From Paralithodes platypus (lineage: Eukaryota; Arthropoda; Malacostraca; Decapoda; Lithodidae): a DNA stretch of 64,000 nt. The DNA lies in contig CM064523.1 of NCBI GenBank assembly GCA_032716605.1, forward strand, positions 44,978,950-45,042,949, given 5' to 3'. Position numbers and translations under genes: made by a program. This document shows, one piece after another, positions 1 through 11,773 of the stretch; the stretch's first letter is position 1, and the number at the start of each line of letters is the position of its first letter. The notes under the pieces were generated by a model. The model searched no databases, had not been told where the DNA came from, and worked only from the letters and a program-made list of their open reading frames with translations.

Positions 1-344
1 TTCAGGCCCTGCAGCTTCTCATTCTCCAAAGAGGAACGCTCTTGGTGCACCTTGTATTTTGGAAATCAGTAGGGTTCTTACAAAATGTTCCTTGGTGTTA
101 CAAATAACACATAAATATAAGAGTGGATGCAACTGGGCATATTTATTACTGTTTTGGTAGAATGTTGGCATTCCATTTTGTTTCTGACTTTTAGTTTGAA
201 AATCAGCTTATCATTTAATTTTAGTAATAACCACCTATACTGTATATTTGTTGTATCTAAATATGTAAAAAGTATGGGTCTTGTATCCAGTTATGCATTG
301 AATATGTTTGGTTTATGCCATTATATGTATTACAAATCCTACAG

Positions 345-514
345 TGCCTGGTCCTCCCTCTGGTGTGAAGGCTGTGGTGAGTGGGTTAGGTAATGTGATG
401 GTGGCCTGGACGCCTCCTCTTAGGCCCCACGGCAGCATCACCAAGTACATCCTCTACACCCGAGCACCTGGGGCCCAGGACACCCGCACAACCAGGAGGA
501 TCTTACCACCACAG
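345..514 (+). CDS. Dscam: Dscam exon: first half of FNIII domain 4
   Basis: An internal coding exon for a Dscam-type receptor, an immunoglobulin-superfamily adhesion protein of the cell surface. The acceptor is CCTACAG at 338-344 and the donor is ACAG|GTCACC at 514/515. The exon has 170 bases: two bases that complete a split codon, then 56 codons ending in phase 0. The peptide begins PGPPSGVKAVVSGLGNVMVA and contains the FNIII tryptophan in VAWTPPLRPHG and the tyrosine in KYILYTR, as in the first sheet of FNIII domains. The next exon continues the same domain in phase. Upstream exons (Ig1-9, FNIII-1 to 3) lie outside the window. The 344 bases before it are intron with no other feature seen. 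Confidence 0.85.
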
Positions 515-693
515 GTCACCCTTAAATGAACTTTAGTTTTGACAATAAGGAATTATAACTCAAACCTAGATTTTCACACCAGTAATACTTCCTTATTGTG
601 TTCCTATATACTGTAAATACCCATTTGAAATTGTCCACAATTAAGCTCTTTTTGTTTTGCTAAATATGTTTCCCTTCTTTTCGTTTATTTCAG

Positions 694-817
694 ATTCGTT
701 GGGTGGAGGTGACGGACCTTGAGACAAGAAAACATTATGCGTTTTGGGTGAAGGCTGCAACCAAAGTCGGGGAGGGACCCAAGTCTACCACCGTCACTGC
801 CACACCAACTAACAAAG
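694..817 (+). CDS. Dscam: Dscam exon: second half of FNIII domain 4
   Basis: The acceptor is TTTATTTCAG at 684-693, behind a pyrimidine-rich tract, and the donor is AAAG|GTGAG at 817/818. The 124 bases start in phase 0 and end in phase 1. The peptide starts IRWVEVTDLETRKHYAFWVK and goes on with AATKVGEGPKSTTVTATPTN. The L-x-x-Y-x-F/W-V-x-A core and the following VGEG are typical of the F and G strands of Dscam FNIII-4. It joins in frame to the Ig10 exon at 5914, with a split codon. Domain order and peptide similarity place it directly before Ig10, as in known Dscam proteins. Confidence 0.87.
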
Positions 818-1197
818 GTGAGAACACCCAGCACTGTTTTATTATTGCAATACAGTACTTGAATTTAGAAGATTTTAATGGAACACAGTCCCTGCAATAT
901 GATAGTTATTGTAATATCTGCCTACTCTGGAAGAGGGTACAATTTCATTGTTTTTATACCTGGTTTAAAATGTTCTGTAAATTGATGACCTGGTGTATGG
1001 AGGTTGGGTACAGTTGTGACCTCTAATAAGGTTACACCCATCTGAATCTTTGAACCTTTATTGCCAAGCTCTGAAGCATATACAGTTGTACATAATGAAA
1101 CTTTGAACATTGGGTTCAATACTGATTCAAATGGGTGCATAACTCATAATGCTCACATCTGTATGTAGTAAGTGTCGTGCTGGGAAGAGTTCTTAGT

Positions 1198-1759
1198 GTT
1201 GTGGTTGTTATTGTTGTTGTCGTTCCCTAGGCTGCCTTGGCCGAACAGCCCCGAGTCCCTAAGGAATGCCATGGCCATGATCGGGCTTTCACACAGGGCT
1301 CTCAATGAGTGTAGATTATGTTGTTGGCGTAAGTGATTGTGTAGTATGCAGTCTTCTAAGATGACTATAATAATATAGGGTGCTGTGTTGCATCCTGGGA
1401 AGGTGTCGACGTCGGAAACATCCAGTCTCTTCAGATAGCTCAGAAGAGCTGGATGGTGCCCACAACTCAGTTCTTACGAGGAAGGGAGAATTCAGAAGAA
1501 TGAATTTTGGGAGGTCTTGCCTGCAGCTGCTTGTTGTCTATGAGTGATTGGATGGAACAGCGAGATATATGAGTATGGATGTTCTTTTGGAGGCTGGTTT
1601 GTGGTGGGCAGGGAGGGAGAGATGAAAGTATTTAAGTGTGATACCCAATGCTGGGTGTTGTTTTGATATTCCTTGGTGTCTGTGGGTGTGCTGCCATGTA
1701 GTGTAGTGGGTGGTGTTGGTTTGTGGAGGCTGCAGCCAAGAATTGAGTGCCTCTCATAT
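1198..1759 (+). repeat. Unclassified interspersed repeat with (GTT)n start
   Basis: It begins with a GTT-rich tract and then a block reading TTGGCCGAACAGCCCCGAG. Nearly the same block occurs at 22848-22910, also behind a (GTT)n tract, where the inserted sequence is flanked by a 13-base direct repeat. A (GTT)n followed by loosely similar sequence also occurs at 27877. This suggests a dispersed element whose (CAA)n tail lies on the minus strand. Its length, ends and class are not resolved, and no coding potential was found. Confidence 0.4.
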
Positions 1760-4650
1760 ACAATGGCTATCCTCTGTTTTCACTGACCAACCTGGTGAAC
1801 AAGCCTACACCCTTTCTATCTTAATTGACCTAGAGCAGTTAGTCCAGCAACCCACCCAATTCCCAAATCGCTTCAGAGATTGGCCCAACATTCTTGACTT
1901 ATTTCTAATCTCTAACCCTTCTGCTTATACTGTAAATCTGTTCTCTGCTTTGGGCTCCTCCGATCATAAACTAATATCTGTCACCTGTCCTATCTCTCCG
2001 GTATGGACACCCGATCCTCCCAACTGGCGGCCCTTGTGGCACTTTGGTGCTGCCGACAGGAGGCTCTTAAGCAGTACCGGTTTGATTTCCTATGGAATAA
2101 CTTTTGCTTCCGTGGCCGGGGACCATCGGAGAGTGCTGAACACATTACGAAGATAATCCTCTCGGGCATGGAAGCATACATTCAATATTCTTTCTCTCAG
2201 TCTAATGCAAAAAAATCTTGGTTTACTCACGCTTGTTCTACTGCTGTCCGCAACAAGGAGGAAGCATTCAAATGGTACCGACCCCTTAAAACTCAAGTAA
2301 CTCATTCTTCCTATGTTTTTGGAATCAAGCCAAATCTGTTCTTCGACTTGCCAAACACTTCCATCAATATTAAATGCGCTGAAATATCCAACTCTAGCTT
2401 TTCCCAAGCTTTCTGCCATCTAACCAAAAACCTCTCCAAATATTTGTCTCCCTCGTCGTTCCCTCCCCTTTTCGACTCTGATGTGCCATCACTTCTTCCT
2501 CTGACAAAACTGAACTCTTTGCTTTAACTTTTGCTAGAAACCCTCCACCCTCCTCTCTCCTACTTATGCCTAATATCCTAATATCTTCTAAAGATGTAAT
2601 TTCCACCGTCTCTGGGCTTAATACTAAGAAGGTGTACGGTCCGGATGGTGTTCCTCCTGTCGTACTAAAAAACTGTGCTTCCGTGCTGACTCCCTGCCTA
2701 GGCAAACTCTTTTGTCTCTGTCTCTCCTCTAACGTCTTCCCTTCTTGCTGGAAGTTTGCTCTTGTTCCACCGGTCCCAAAGAAGGGTGACCGCTCTCATC
2801 CCTCTAACTATCGTCCAATTGCTCGCATCTCTTGTATCTCCAAAGTTTTTGAACTAGTCTTGCTTCCAAGTTTCTCAAGCATTCCTCTTCTCATAATCTA
2901 CTCTCAGATCACCAGTATGGCGTCCTTAACCCGGGAATGGCGCCGAAACTCTTAAGAGGTTTTACTGGGCTAAGGTGACGGGACTCTTAAGATCAAAGGC
3001 CTAAAAAAAAACTTTTAAAAGTCCCCAGTGGCACTCACAACAAAGGAATATGTGATTAAGTGAGACAATTCCTCTCCATACCTCATATCACTACTCCCCA
3101 CTTCCTCCCTTCAATTATCACCTATTTTTCCTCATATTCCCTTGTTTATCGGTTTATTTTCCGCCCCAATATCCCCCATACGGTTTCAAGGTTGATGGGG
3201 ACGCAAATAGAGATTGTAGCAAGAGAGAGACTTCACTAGCAAGACATAAGTGTCGATCAATAAGTGAGAGAGGGAGGGTATGAGGCACGCCGACTCTCCT
3301 CTCATGAATGAACCGGTCGGCAATACTTTGTCTTTTTCACCCCCGAAATACTATTCCCACTTGATTTATTGCTGTTACATGTTAATATCTTCATATTAAA
3401 CATAAAATATGAATAAGTAATAACAATATTTATCGGATAATGACAATATTAGTCAGGAATGAGCCTCAATATGTTCGCCTGGCGGACACTTTCAAATACC
3501 ATAGCTTTGCCGTTTAAAGGTTAAGGGTCGGTATACTAGTGATCTTCTTCCATATCTTACTAACTCTTAGCCATCCTCCTTTCGGGACTTCGGCAAGACC
3601 TTTGCTATTGCACCAGACATAACGAAGGCCTTCGATAGAGTCTGGCACAAATTTTTAATTTCTAAGCTACCCTCCTTCGGTTTCTAGGCCTCCATCTGTG
3701 TCTTTGTCTCTAATTTCCTTTCCGGCCGTTCCATAGCAGCGGTTGTGGACGGCCATCACTAACTTCCTCATCCTATCAACTCCGGTGTTCCTCAATGCTC
3801 TGTCCTATCTCCCATTCTCTTTCTAATTTTTATAGATAATCTTCTCAATTATACGTCCAATCCAATCCATTCATATGCAGATGACTCTATCTTACACTAC
3901 TCAATTAGTTTTCCAGAACGCCCCACCCAGCAATCCCTCAACAACAAACGTAATGAAGCCATACAACACTTATCTTCTGATCTAACTACCATTTTCAATT
4001 GCTGCAGAGAAAACCTTGTTGCCTGTAATGCTTCCCAAACCCAATTTTCCATCTTTATTCCTATTGGGAACTCCCAGAGGACTATCCATTATACTTCAAC
4101 AATACAAAAATCAATCCTTCATCTTCTCTCAATATTTTTGGTGTCTTCTTTTCTTCTGCTCTCTCTCCTCTCACACTGCACTCCTAGACAAAGTAAAAAA
4201 GAAAGCCTTTTGTATTATTAACTCCCGCCCACTCACCAACTCTCTGCAATCTCTCTCTCTTTGCCTCAATGTTGCATCTCTATCGCTATTCTATCGCTAC
4301 TACAATAATCAGAGTTCCTCAGAGCTCTCCCACTGTATAACACCTCCTCTATGTAGGGTATGTATTACCTGTCTTGCAACACAATCCCACCCCTACTCTG
4401 TGCAACTCTCCAACCCAAGAGTGAAACATTATTCTCAGTCTTTCTTCTATTCAACAGCTGAGCTCTGGAACTCTCTCCCAGAATCAGTCTTTCCCTCTTC
4501 CTGTGACTTAAATTGCTTCAGGCTCCGTGTGTTCAGGCATATTGGCTCGAACGTCCCTTGATTTTGGTCTTGTCACTCTTTCAACTATGGGGGAGGCACT
4601 CGCTACAGGCAGTTCTGCATTTTGTCTCCCTCATTCACATATAAAACAAA
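1760..4650 (+). mobile_element. LINE A copy 1, 5'-truncated and decayed
   Basis: A non-LTR retrotransposon copy that starts in the C-terminal part of the endonuclease; [14 protein letters not shown] is readable at about 1956-1997. It then runs through the reverse transcriptase. The NYRPIA motif is at about 2806-2823, and the catalytic loop region HSYADDS is at about 3871-3890. The C-terminal region ends near 4560, followed by a conserved 3' UTR and a short A-rich tail. Many stops and frameshifts make it non-functional. A 599 bp TTAA-flanked element (M4) is inserted at 2926-3524, exactly at a TTAA that the other copies of LINE A carry uninterrupted. The clade was not determined; single-ORF Jockey/I-like elements are the nearest impression. 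Confidence 0.8.
2926..3524 (+). mobile_element. M4 TTAA element (piggyBac-type MITE) in LINE A1
   Basis: It is bounded by TTAA at 2926-2929 and 3521-3524. The uninterrupted site is visible in LINE A copy 3 near 63890, reading GCTTCCTTAAGGGTCGCTC, so TTAA was duplicated on insertion as piggyBac-superfamily elements do. The outer sequence on the left is TTAACCCGGGAATGGCGCC. No transposase is encoded, so it is non-autonomous. Related copies are at 17456 (interrupted by a LINE) and at 51223-51849 (opposite strand), and a decayed relative is near 28383. Confidence 0.8.
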
Positions 4651-5135
4651 AAAAGTGGTATTTGACTTTGAGGACTTAGGTTTCTTGATGTAGGTGATCT
4701 GTAGGTGTAGTAGTGTTGTGGTTGATTACACCTGTGATGTATTTCTGGAGTTTTTCAATTAATGATGTTTTCTGTGTGAAATGCTCTGTACTGAGGGTTA
4801 TGCAGAGGCTACAGTAGCTCTTTTGCAAAATTCAGAAGTGAGTAGAAGTACCAAGAGGTCACTGTTGTTGCCATTATTAACAAGAAGGATTCTTTCGCTG
4901 CACTAAGGGGTAGCTGTATGCTGCATGTGTGAAAAGTGTGCTGTCTAATGGTAGTGTGATTTAGGAAGGCAAAGAGGTTGGCTACCTAAGAATTGTACAT
5001 TCTGTACTGATGTTAGCAATGGGAAATGGATGTACTGTATAGTTCCACAGTGATAGAGGGATCAACAGGAATATATTTGGTATAAAATGTATCGGTGAAG
5101 TGATGTCACCTACCAGACTGTGGTGGTTTGGTCTT

Positions 5136-5136
<1 letters not shown>

Positions 5137-5169
<33 letters not shown>

Positions 5170-5218
5170 AAAAAAAATAATAATAAATAATAATAATAAT
5201 AAATATAAAAAGAATAGA
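5137..5218 (+). repeat. (TAA)n microsatellite
   Basis: About 80 bases of TAA repeats with a short A-rich interruption. It lies shortly before the acceptor-side tandem array. Confidence 0.9.
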
Positions 5219-5289
5219 TGACCAAGTGTAGTGCATTAGAAGTATATAATTGGTCAAAAGCTTACCTAGAATCCCTCACATCATACCTT

Positions 5290-5946
5290 AACTAATCTAA
5301 TAGGTAACGTAGAACCCTGTATCCTTGTATACAGTTGGTGGTGGAGTGTAGAGTGTTGGTGGTGTAGTGATCTTATAGGTAACCTAGAACCCTGTATCCT
5401 TGTGTACAGTTGGTGGTGGAGTGTACAGTGTTGGTGGTGTAGTGATCTTATAGATAACCTAGAACCCTGTATTCTTGTGTACTGATGGTGGTGGAGTGTA
5501 CAGTGTTGGTGGTGTAGTGATCTTATAGGTAACTTAGAACCCTGTATCCTTGTGTACAGTTGGTGGTGGAGTGTACAGTGTTGGTGATGTAGTGATCTTA
5601 TAGGTAACCTAGAACCCTGTATCATTGTGTACAGTTGGTGGTGTAGTGATCTTATAGGTATCCTAGAACCCTGTATCCTTGTGTACAGTTGGTGGTGGAG
5701 TGTACCGTGTTAGTGGTGTAGTGATCTTATAGGTAACCTAGAACCCTGTATCCTTGTGTACAGTTGGTGGTGGAGTGTACAGTGTTGGTGGTCTAGTAAT
5801 CTTATAGGTAACCTAGAACCCTGTATCTTTGTGTACAGTTGGTGGTGGAGTGTACAGTGTTGGTGGTGTAGTGATCTAATAGGTAACCTAGAACCCTGTA
5901 TCCTTGTGTACAGTTGGTGGTGGAGTGTACAGTGTTGGTGGTGTAG
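5290..5946 (+). repeat. Tandem array of the Ig10 exon acceptor region, about 9 copies
   Basis: About nine copies of a roughly 77 bp unit, one of them shortened near 5640. Each unit contains CCTTGTGTACAG followed by TTGGTGGTGGAGTGTACAGT. This is the splice acceptor and first coding bases of the Dscam Ig10 exon at 5914. The last unit is the real one and leads into the Ig domain. In the other units the exon start runs into ATCTTATAG|GTAACC, so each carries a possible donor about 44 bases after the acceptor, and the enclosed frame ends in TAG. The units differ by only a few bases. The minus-strand open frames across the array are an effect of the repeat. Confidence 0.9.
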
Positions 5947-6055
5947 TGAGGGTGGCCAAGGGTACAGACGTGGTGTTGACCTGTCCTCATGTTGGCTCAC
6001 CTGAACCTTCCCTCACCTGGCACCACAACAACGCTCCCATCACTACACAACCAAG
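5914..6055 (+). CDS. Dscam: Dscam exon: first half of Ig domain 10
   Basis: The acceptor is TGTACAG at 5907-5913 and the donor is CCAAG|GTCAGTG at 6055/6056. The 142 bases (2+138+2) fit the phase of the exons on both sides. The peptide contains VRVAKGTDVVLTCPHVGSPE and then PSLTWHHNN. It carries the first Ig cysteine (LTCP) and the core tryptophan (LTWH) of a C2-type Ig domain. The acceptor was chosen because only this one keeps the split codon from exon 817 in frame; the internal TACAG 24 bases on would give a stop. The exon is unusual because both of its edges are tandemly duplicated in the neighbouring introns, so many candidate acceptors and donors compete with the real ones. Confidence 0.85.
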
Positions 6056-7590
6056 GTCAGTGATGCACACAAAACATAGCATAACATAAACAGTATAGCA
6101 TAGCATAACCTGAACCTTCCCTCACCTGGCACCACAACAATGCTCCCATCACTACACAACCCAGGTCAGTGATGCACACAAAACATAACATAACATAAAC
6201 AGTATAGCATAGCATAACCTGAACCTTCCCTCACCTGGCACCACAACAATGCTCCCATCACTACACAACCAAGGTCAGTGATGCACACATAACATAACAT
6301 AAACAGTATAACATAGCATAACCTGAACCTTCCCTCACCTGGCACCACAACAATGCTTCCATCACTACACAACCAAGGTCAGTGATGCACACATAACAAA
6401 ACATAAACAGTATAACATAGCATAACCTGAACCTTCCCTCACCTGGCATCACAACAACGCTCCCATCACTACACAACCAAGGTCAGTGATGCACACATAA
6501 CATAACATAAACAGTATAACATAGCATAACCTGAACCTTGCCTCACCTGGCACCACAACAACGCTTCCATCACTACACAACCAAGGACAGTGATGCACAC
6601 ATAACATAACATAAACAGTATAACATAGCATAACCTGAACCTTCCCACACCTGGCACCACAACAATGCTCCCATCACTACACAACCAAGGTCAGTGATGC
6701 ACACATAACATAACATAACAAACAGTATAACATAGCATAACCTGAACCTTCCATCACCTGGCACCACAACAACGCTCCCATCACTACACAACCAAGGTCA
6801 GTAATGCACACATAATATAACATAACATAAACAGTATAACATAGCATAACCTGAACCTTCCCTCACCTGGCACCACAACAACGCTCCCATCACTACACAA
6901 CCAAGGTCAGTGATGCACACATAACATAACATAACAAACAGTATAACATAGCATAACCTGAACCTTCCCTCACCTGGCACCACAACAACGCTCCCATCAC
7001 TAAACAACCAAGGTCAGTGATGCACACATAATATAACATAACATAAACAGTATAACATAGCATAACCTAAACCTTCCCTCACCTGGCACAACAACAACGC
7101 TCCCATCACTACACAACCAAGGTCAGTGATGCACAAATAACAAAACATAACAAACAGTATAACATAGCATAACCTGAACCTTCCATCACCTGGCACCACA
7201 ACAACGCTTCCATCACTACACAACCAAGGTCAGTGATGCACACATAACATAACATAAACAGTATAACATAGCATAACCTGAACCTTCCCTCACCTGGCAT
7301 CACAAGGCTCCCACCATTACACAACCAAGGTCAGTGATGCACACATAACATAACATAAACAGTATACCATAATATAACCTGAACCTTCCCTCACCTGGCA
7401 CCACAACAACGCTTCCATCACTACACAACCAAGGTCAGTGATGCACACATAACATAATATAAACAGTATAACATAGCATAACCTGACCCTTCCCTCACCT
7501 GGCACCACAACAACGCTCCCATCACTACATAACCAAAGGCAGTGATGCACACATAACATAACATAACATAAACAGTATAACATAGCATAG
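6056..7590 (+). repeat. Tandem array of the Ig10 exon end and donor, part 1
   Basis: Fourteen extra copies of a unit of about 103-110 bp follow the real donor. Each unit holds the last coding part of the Ig10 exon (CCTTCCCTCACCTGGCACCA through CACAACCAAG), then the donor GTCAGTG. After that come about 50 bases of intron with a variable number of CATAA repeats and AACAGTATAACATAGCAT. Most donors are intact. The exon fragments still read as the same peptide stretch with few substitutions, so the array looks young. It is interrupted at about 7590 by LINE A copy 2 and resumes at 10652. The repeated minus-strand open frames here are shadows of the array. Confidence 0.93.
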
Positions 7591-10500
7591 CATGAATTTT
7601 AGCCCTGCCTCGGAGTCCCCAGGTGGGGGGACCATAAATGCCCCCCACACCCACCTGACCTTCCCCTGACGACCCCACAAAAATACCTAGACCTCGGCCT
7701 GTTACTCTTTCTATTAATGTCTGCAACATTCGCTGACTTTCCTCTAATTTTCACTGTTGAACACCATCTCTCCTCCTACAAACCTGATCTTCTCTTCCTC
7801 ACCGAAACTTAGGTGTCTGTAGCAACATCCAGCAGCCCCTTCTCTGTATCCTCCTACTTTCTCTATCCTAGTTTCAAAGCCAAAGGCAGATGTTGTGCAT
7901 ATGTCCACAATAAACTCACATGCTCTCGTGTTCCTGATTTTGACTCCTCTGAACTCTTAACTTTATGGCTCAAACTTTCCTGTCATTTTCTTACTAAATA
8001 TTTCTGTGCTGTCTATCTTCCCCCTAACTCTACCAACTTTCCCAAAATCTTTGACTATCTAAACTCTACAGTGTAACACATTCTATCCATTTTTCCTTTC
8101 TCAGAAATCTCCTTCTTAGGAGATTTCAACGTTCACCACCGCCAATGTCTCTCCTCTCACACTACTGACCCACCTGGTGAACAAGACTACGTCTTTTCTA
8201 TCCTAAATGACCTAGAGCAATTAGTTCAGCAACCCACCCGTATCCCGGATCGCCTCGGAGATCGGCCCAACATTCTTGACTTGTTTCTAACTTCTAACCC
8301 TTCTTATTATACTGTCAATCTTTTCTCTCCTTTGGGCTACTCCGACCATAAACTTATCTCTGTCACCTGTCCTATCTCTCCAGTACGGCCACGCGATCCT
8401 CCTAGCCGACGGCGCTTGTGGCACTTTGGCGCTTCCGACTGGGAGGCTCTCCGTCAGTAGTTCTTTGATTTCCCATGGAATGATTACTGCTTCCGTGGCC
8501 GGGGACCCTCGGAGAGTGCTGAACGCATTACCGAGGTAATCCTATCGGGCATGGAAGCATACATTCCATTCTCTTGCTCTCAGACTAATGCTAAATAGAT
8601 CTTGGTTTACTTACGCCTGTTCTACTGCTGTCCGCAATAAGGAGGAAGCATTTAAACGGTACCGACGCCTTAAAACTCAAGACTCTCATTCTTCCTATGT
8701 TTCTGCCCGGAATCAAGCCAAATCTGTTCTTCGACTTGCCAATCACTCTTTCATCAATAATAATTGCACTGAACTATCCAACTCTAGCTCTTCCCAAGCT
8801 TTCTGGCATCTAGCCAAAAACCTCTCCAACAATTTCTCTTCCTCGTCTTTCCCTCCCCTTTCCCACTCTGATGGCACAACCATCACTTCTTCCTCTGACA
8901 AAGCTAAACTCTTCGCTCAAACTTTTGCTAGAAACTCCACCTTGGATGATTCCGGTGCTATTCCTCCCTCTCCACCCTCCTCTCTCTTACTTATGCCTAA
9001 AATCCTAATCTCTCCTAAAGATGTACTTTCTACCCTCTCTGGGCTTAATACTAATAAGGCGTACGGTCCGGACAGTGTTCCTCCTCTTGTACTCTAAAAC
9101 TGTGCTTCCGTGCCGACTCCCTGCCTAGGCAAACTCTTTCGTCTCTGTCTATCTCTAAAGTCTTCCCTTCATGCTGGAAGTTTGCTCTCATTCAACCTGT
9201 CCCAAAGAAGGGTGACCGCTCTCACCCCTCCAACTATCGTCCAATTGCTCTCATCTCTTGTATTTCTAAAGTTTTTGAAACAATTCTTGCTTCCAAATTT
9301 CTTAAGCATTTCTCTTCTCATAATCTGTTTTCAGATTGCCAGTATGGTTTCCTAAAGGGTCGCTCTACTGGTGATCTTCTTTCATATCTTACTAACTCTT
9401 GGTCATCTTCCTTTCGGGACTTCGGTGAGACTTTTTCTATTGCACTAGACATATCCAAAGCCTTCGATAGAGTCTGGCACAAATCTTTAATTTCTAAACT
9501 ACCCTCCTTCGGTTTCTATCCCTCCATCTGTGCCTTTGTCTCTAATTTCCTCTCCGGCCGTTCCATAGCTGCGGTTGTGGATGGACATCGCTCACTTCCT
9601 CAGCCTATAAACTCCCGTGTTCCTCAGGGCTCTGTCCAATCTCCTATTCTCTTTCTAATTTTTATAAATGATCTTCTCAACTGTACCTCAATTCCCATCC
9701 ATTCATACGCAGACGACTCAACCTTACACTACTCCATTAGTTTTTCAGAACGCCCCAGCCAGCAATTCCTCAACAACAAACGGAATGAAGCCATAGAACA
9801 CTTGAATTCTGATCTAACTACTATCTCCAATTGGGGCAGAGACGACCTTGTTACCTTTAATGCTTCCAAAACCCAATGTCTCCACCTATCTACCCGTCAG
9901 GAACTCCCTGCGGACTATCCCTTATTCTTCAACAATACAAAAATCAATCCTTCATCTTCTCTCAATATTCTTGGTGTCTCTTTTTCTTCTGCTCTCAGTT
10001 GGAAGGACCATATTACCAGTCTTGCTAAGGCAGCCTGACAGAAGCTGGGTGTGCTCAACCGCCTTAGGGGGTTCTTTACCCCTGCAAAGCTTCGTGCTCT
10101 GTACAGGGGCATAGTGCGTCCTTATATTGAGTATTGTTCACATGTGTGGGGAGGTTCCTCTCACACCGCTCTCCTAGACAAAATTGAAAGGAAGGCCTTC
10201 CGTATCATTAACTCCCGTTCACTCACCAACTCTCTGCAATCTCTCTCTCTTCGCCGCAATGTTGCATCTCTCTCGCTATTCTATCGCTACTATAATAATC
10301 AGTGTTCCTCAGAGCTTTCCCAGTGTATACCACCTCCTTTACGTAGGGCACGTGGTACCCGTCTTGTAACACAATCCCACCCCTACTCTGTGCAACTCTC
10401 CAATCCAAGAGTGGAACGTTACTCTCAGACTTTCTTCTATTCAACAGCTGAGCTCTAGAACTCTCTCCCAGAATCAGTCTTTCCCTCTTCCTATGACTTA

Positions 10501-10651
10501 AATTGCTTCAAACTCAGTGTGTCCAGGCATTTTTGCTCGAACGTCCCTTGATTTCAGCCCTGTCACTCTTTCAACTATGGGGAAGGCGCTCGCTATAGGC
10601 AGTTCTGCCTTTTGCCTCCCTCACTCACATAGAAAAAAAATATATATATAT
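7590..10651 (+). mobile_element. LINE A copy 2, nearly full coding length, inserted in the donor array
   Basis: A non-LTR retrotransposon with an endonuclease, recognisable by FLGDFNVHH at about 8118-8145 and [10 protein letters not shown] at about 8340-8369. The reverse transcriptase follows, with NYRPIALISC near 9230 (frameshifted), DISKAFDRVWH near 9450, GSVQSPILFLIFINDLL near 9630 and HSYADDSTLH near 9700. The thumb/C-terminal region runs to about 10540, with an A-rich/(TA)n end at 10627-10651. It carries several stops and frameshifts and no ORF1. The donor array continues on both sides, so the insertion is younger than the array. No clear target-site duplication was seen in the repetitive flanks. 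Confidence 0.88.
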
Positions 10652-11773
10652 AACCTCAACCTTCTCTCACCTGGCACCACTACAAAGCTTCCACCACTAC
10701 ACAACCAAGGTCAGTGATGCACACATAACATAAACAGTATAACATAGCATAACCTGAACATTCCCTCACCTGGCACCACAACAACGCTTCCATCACTACA
10801 CAACCAAGGTCAGTGATGCACACATAACATAACATAAACAGTATGACATAGCATAACCTGAACCTTCCCACACCTGGCACCACAACAACGCTCCCATCAC
10901 TACACAACCAAGGTCAGTGATGCACACATAACATAACATAACATAAACAGTATAACATAGCATAACCTGAACCTTCCCACACCTGGCACCGCAACAACGC
11001 TCCCATCACTACACAACCAAGGTCAGTGATGCACACATAACATAACATAACATAAACAGTATAACATAATATAACCTGAACCTTCCCTCCCCTGGCACCA
11101 CAACAACGCTCCCATCACTACACAACCAAGGTCAGTGATGCACACATAACATAACATAACATAACATAAACAGTATAACCTAGCATAACCTGAACCTTCC
11201 CTCACCTGGCACCACAACAATGCTCCCATCACTACACAACCAAGGTCAGTGATGCACACATAACATAACATAAACAGTATAACATAGCATAACCTGAACC
11301 TTCCCTCACCTGGCACCACAACAACTCTCCCATCACTACACAACCAAGGTCAGTGATGCACACATAACATAACATAAACAGCATAACATAGCATAACCTG
11401 AACCTTCCCTCACCTGGCATCACAACAACGCTCCCATCACTACACAACCAAGGTCAGTGATGCACACATAACATAACATAACATAAACAGTATAACATAG
11501 CATAACCTGAACCTTCCCTCACCTGGCACCACAACACCGCTTCCATCACTACACAACCAAGGTCAGTGATGCACACATAACATAACATAAACAGCATAAC
11601 ATAGCATAACCTGAACCTTCCCTCACCTGGCACCTCAACAACGCTCCCATCACTACACAACCAAGGTCAGTGATGCACACATAACATAACATAAACAGTA
11701 TAACATAGCATAACCTGAACCTTCCCTCACCTGGCACCACAACAACGCTCCCATCACTGCACAACCAAGGCCA
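10652..11773 (+). repeat. Tandem array of the Ig10 exon end and donor, part 2
   Basis: Eleven more units of the same exon-end/donor repeat continue directly after LINE A copy 2. The last ends at about 11770, where the donor has changed to GGCCAGAG. With the real exon end and the fourteen extra copies before the LINE, about 26 copies can be counted. Copy number was counted by eye from the CTCACCTGGCAC core. Small variants include GCACCT for GCACCA in one unit and CATCAC in a few others. Confidence 0.92.

Larger units (their letters stand above)
818..5289 (+). other. Dscam intron, partly filled with repeats
   Basis: This is intron between the FNIII-4 and Ig10 exons. It holds an uncharacterised repeat starting with a (GTT)n-like tract at about 1198, LINE copy A1 (about 1760-4650) with a TTAA element inside it, and a (TAA)n microsatellite at 5137-5218. 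The stretches at 818-1197 and 4650-5136 show no gene. A short passage near 4880-4960 resembles one near 28150-28230, with a shared TGCACTAAGGGG-type core, so both may be old copies of one repeat. Confidence 0.6.

Noticed and set aside
5281..6000. Long minus-strand frames with repeated LHHQHCTLHHQLYTRIQGS peptide
   Set aside because: They follow the 77 bp tandem repeat, whose unit happens to stay open on that strand. The + strand carries the real Ig10 exon start and splice site.
6166..7729. Repeated minus-strand frames with a hydrophobic peptide, resembling a membrane protein
   Set aside because: They are the antisense reading of the exon-end/donor array and reappear at 10680-11878. No start context or gene structure supports them.
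5290..11773. CRISPR-like array of regular repeats
   Set aside because: Units are contiguous tandem duplicates containing exon and splice-site sequence, without unique spacers, in a eukaryotic gene.
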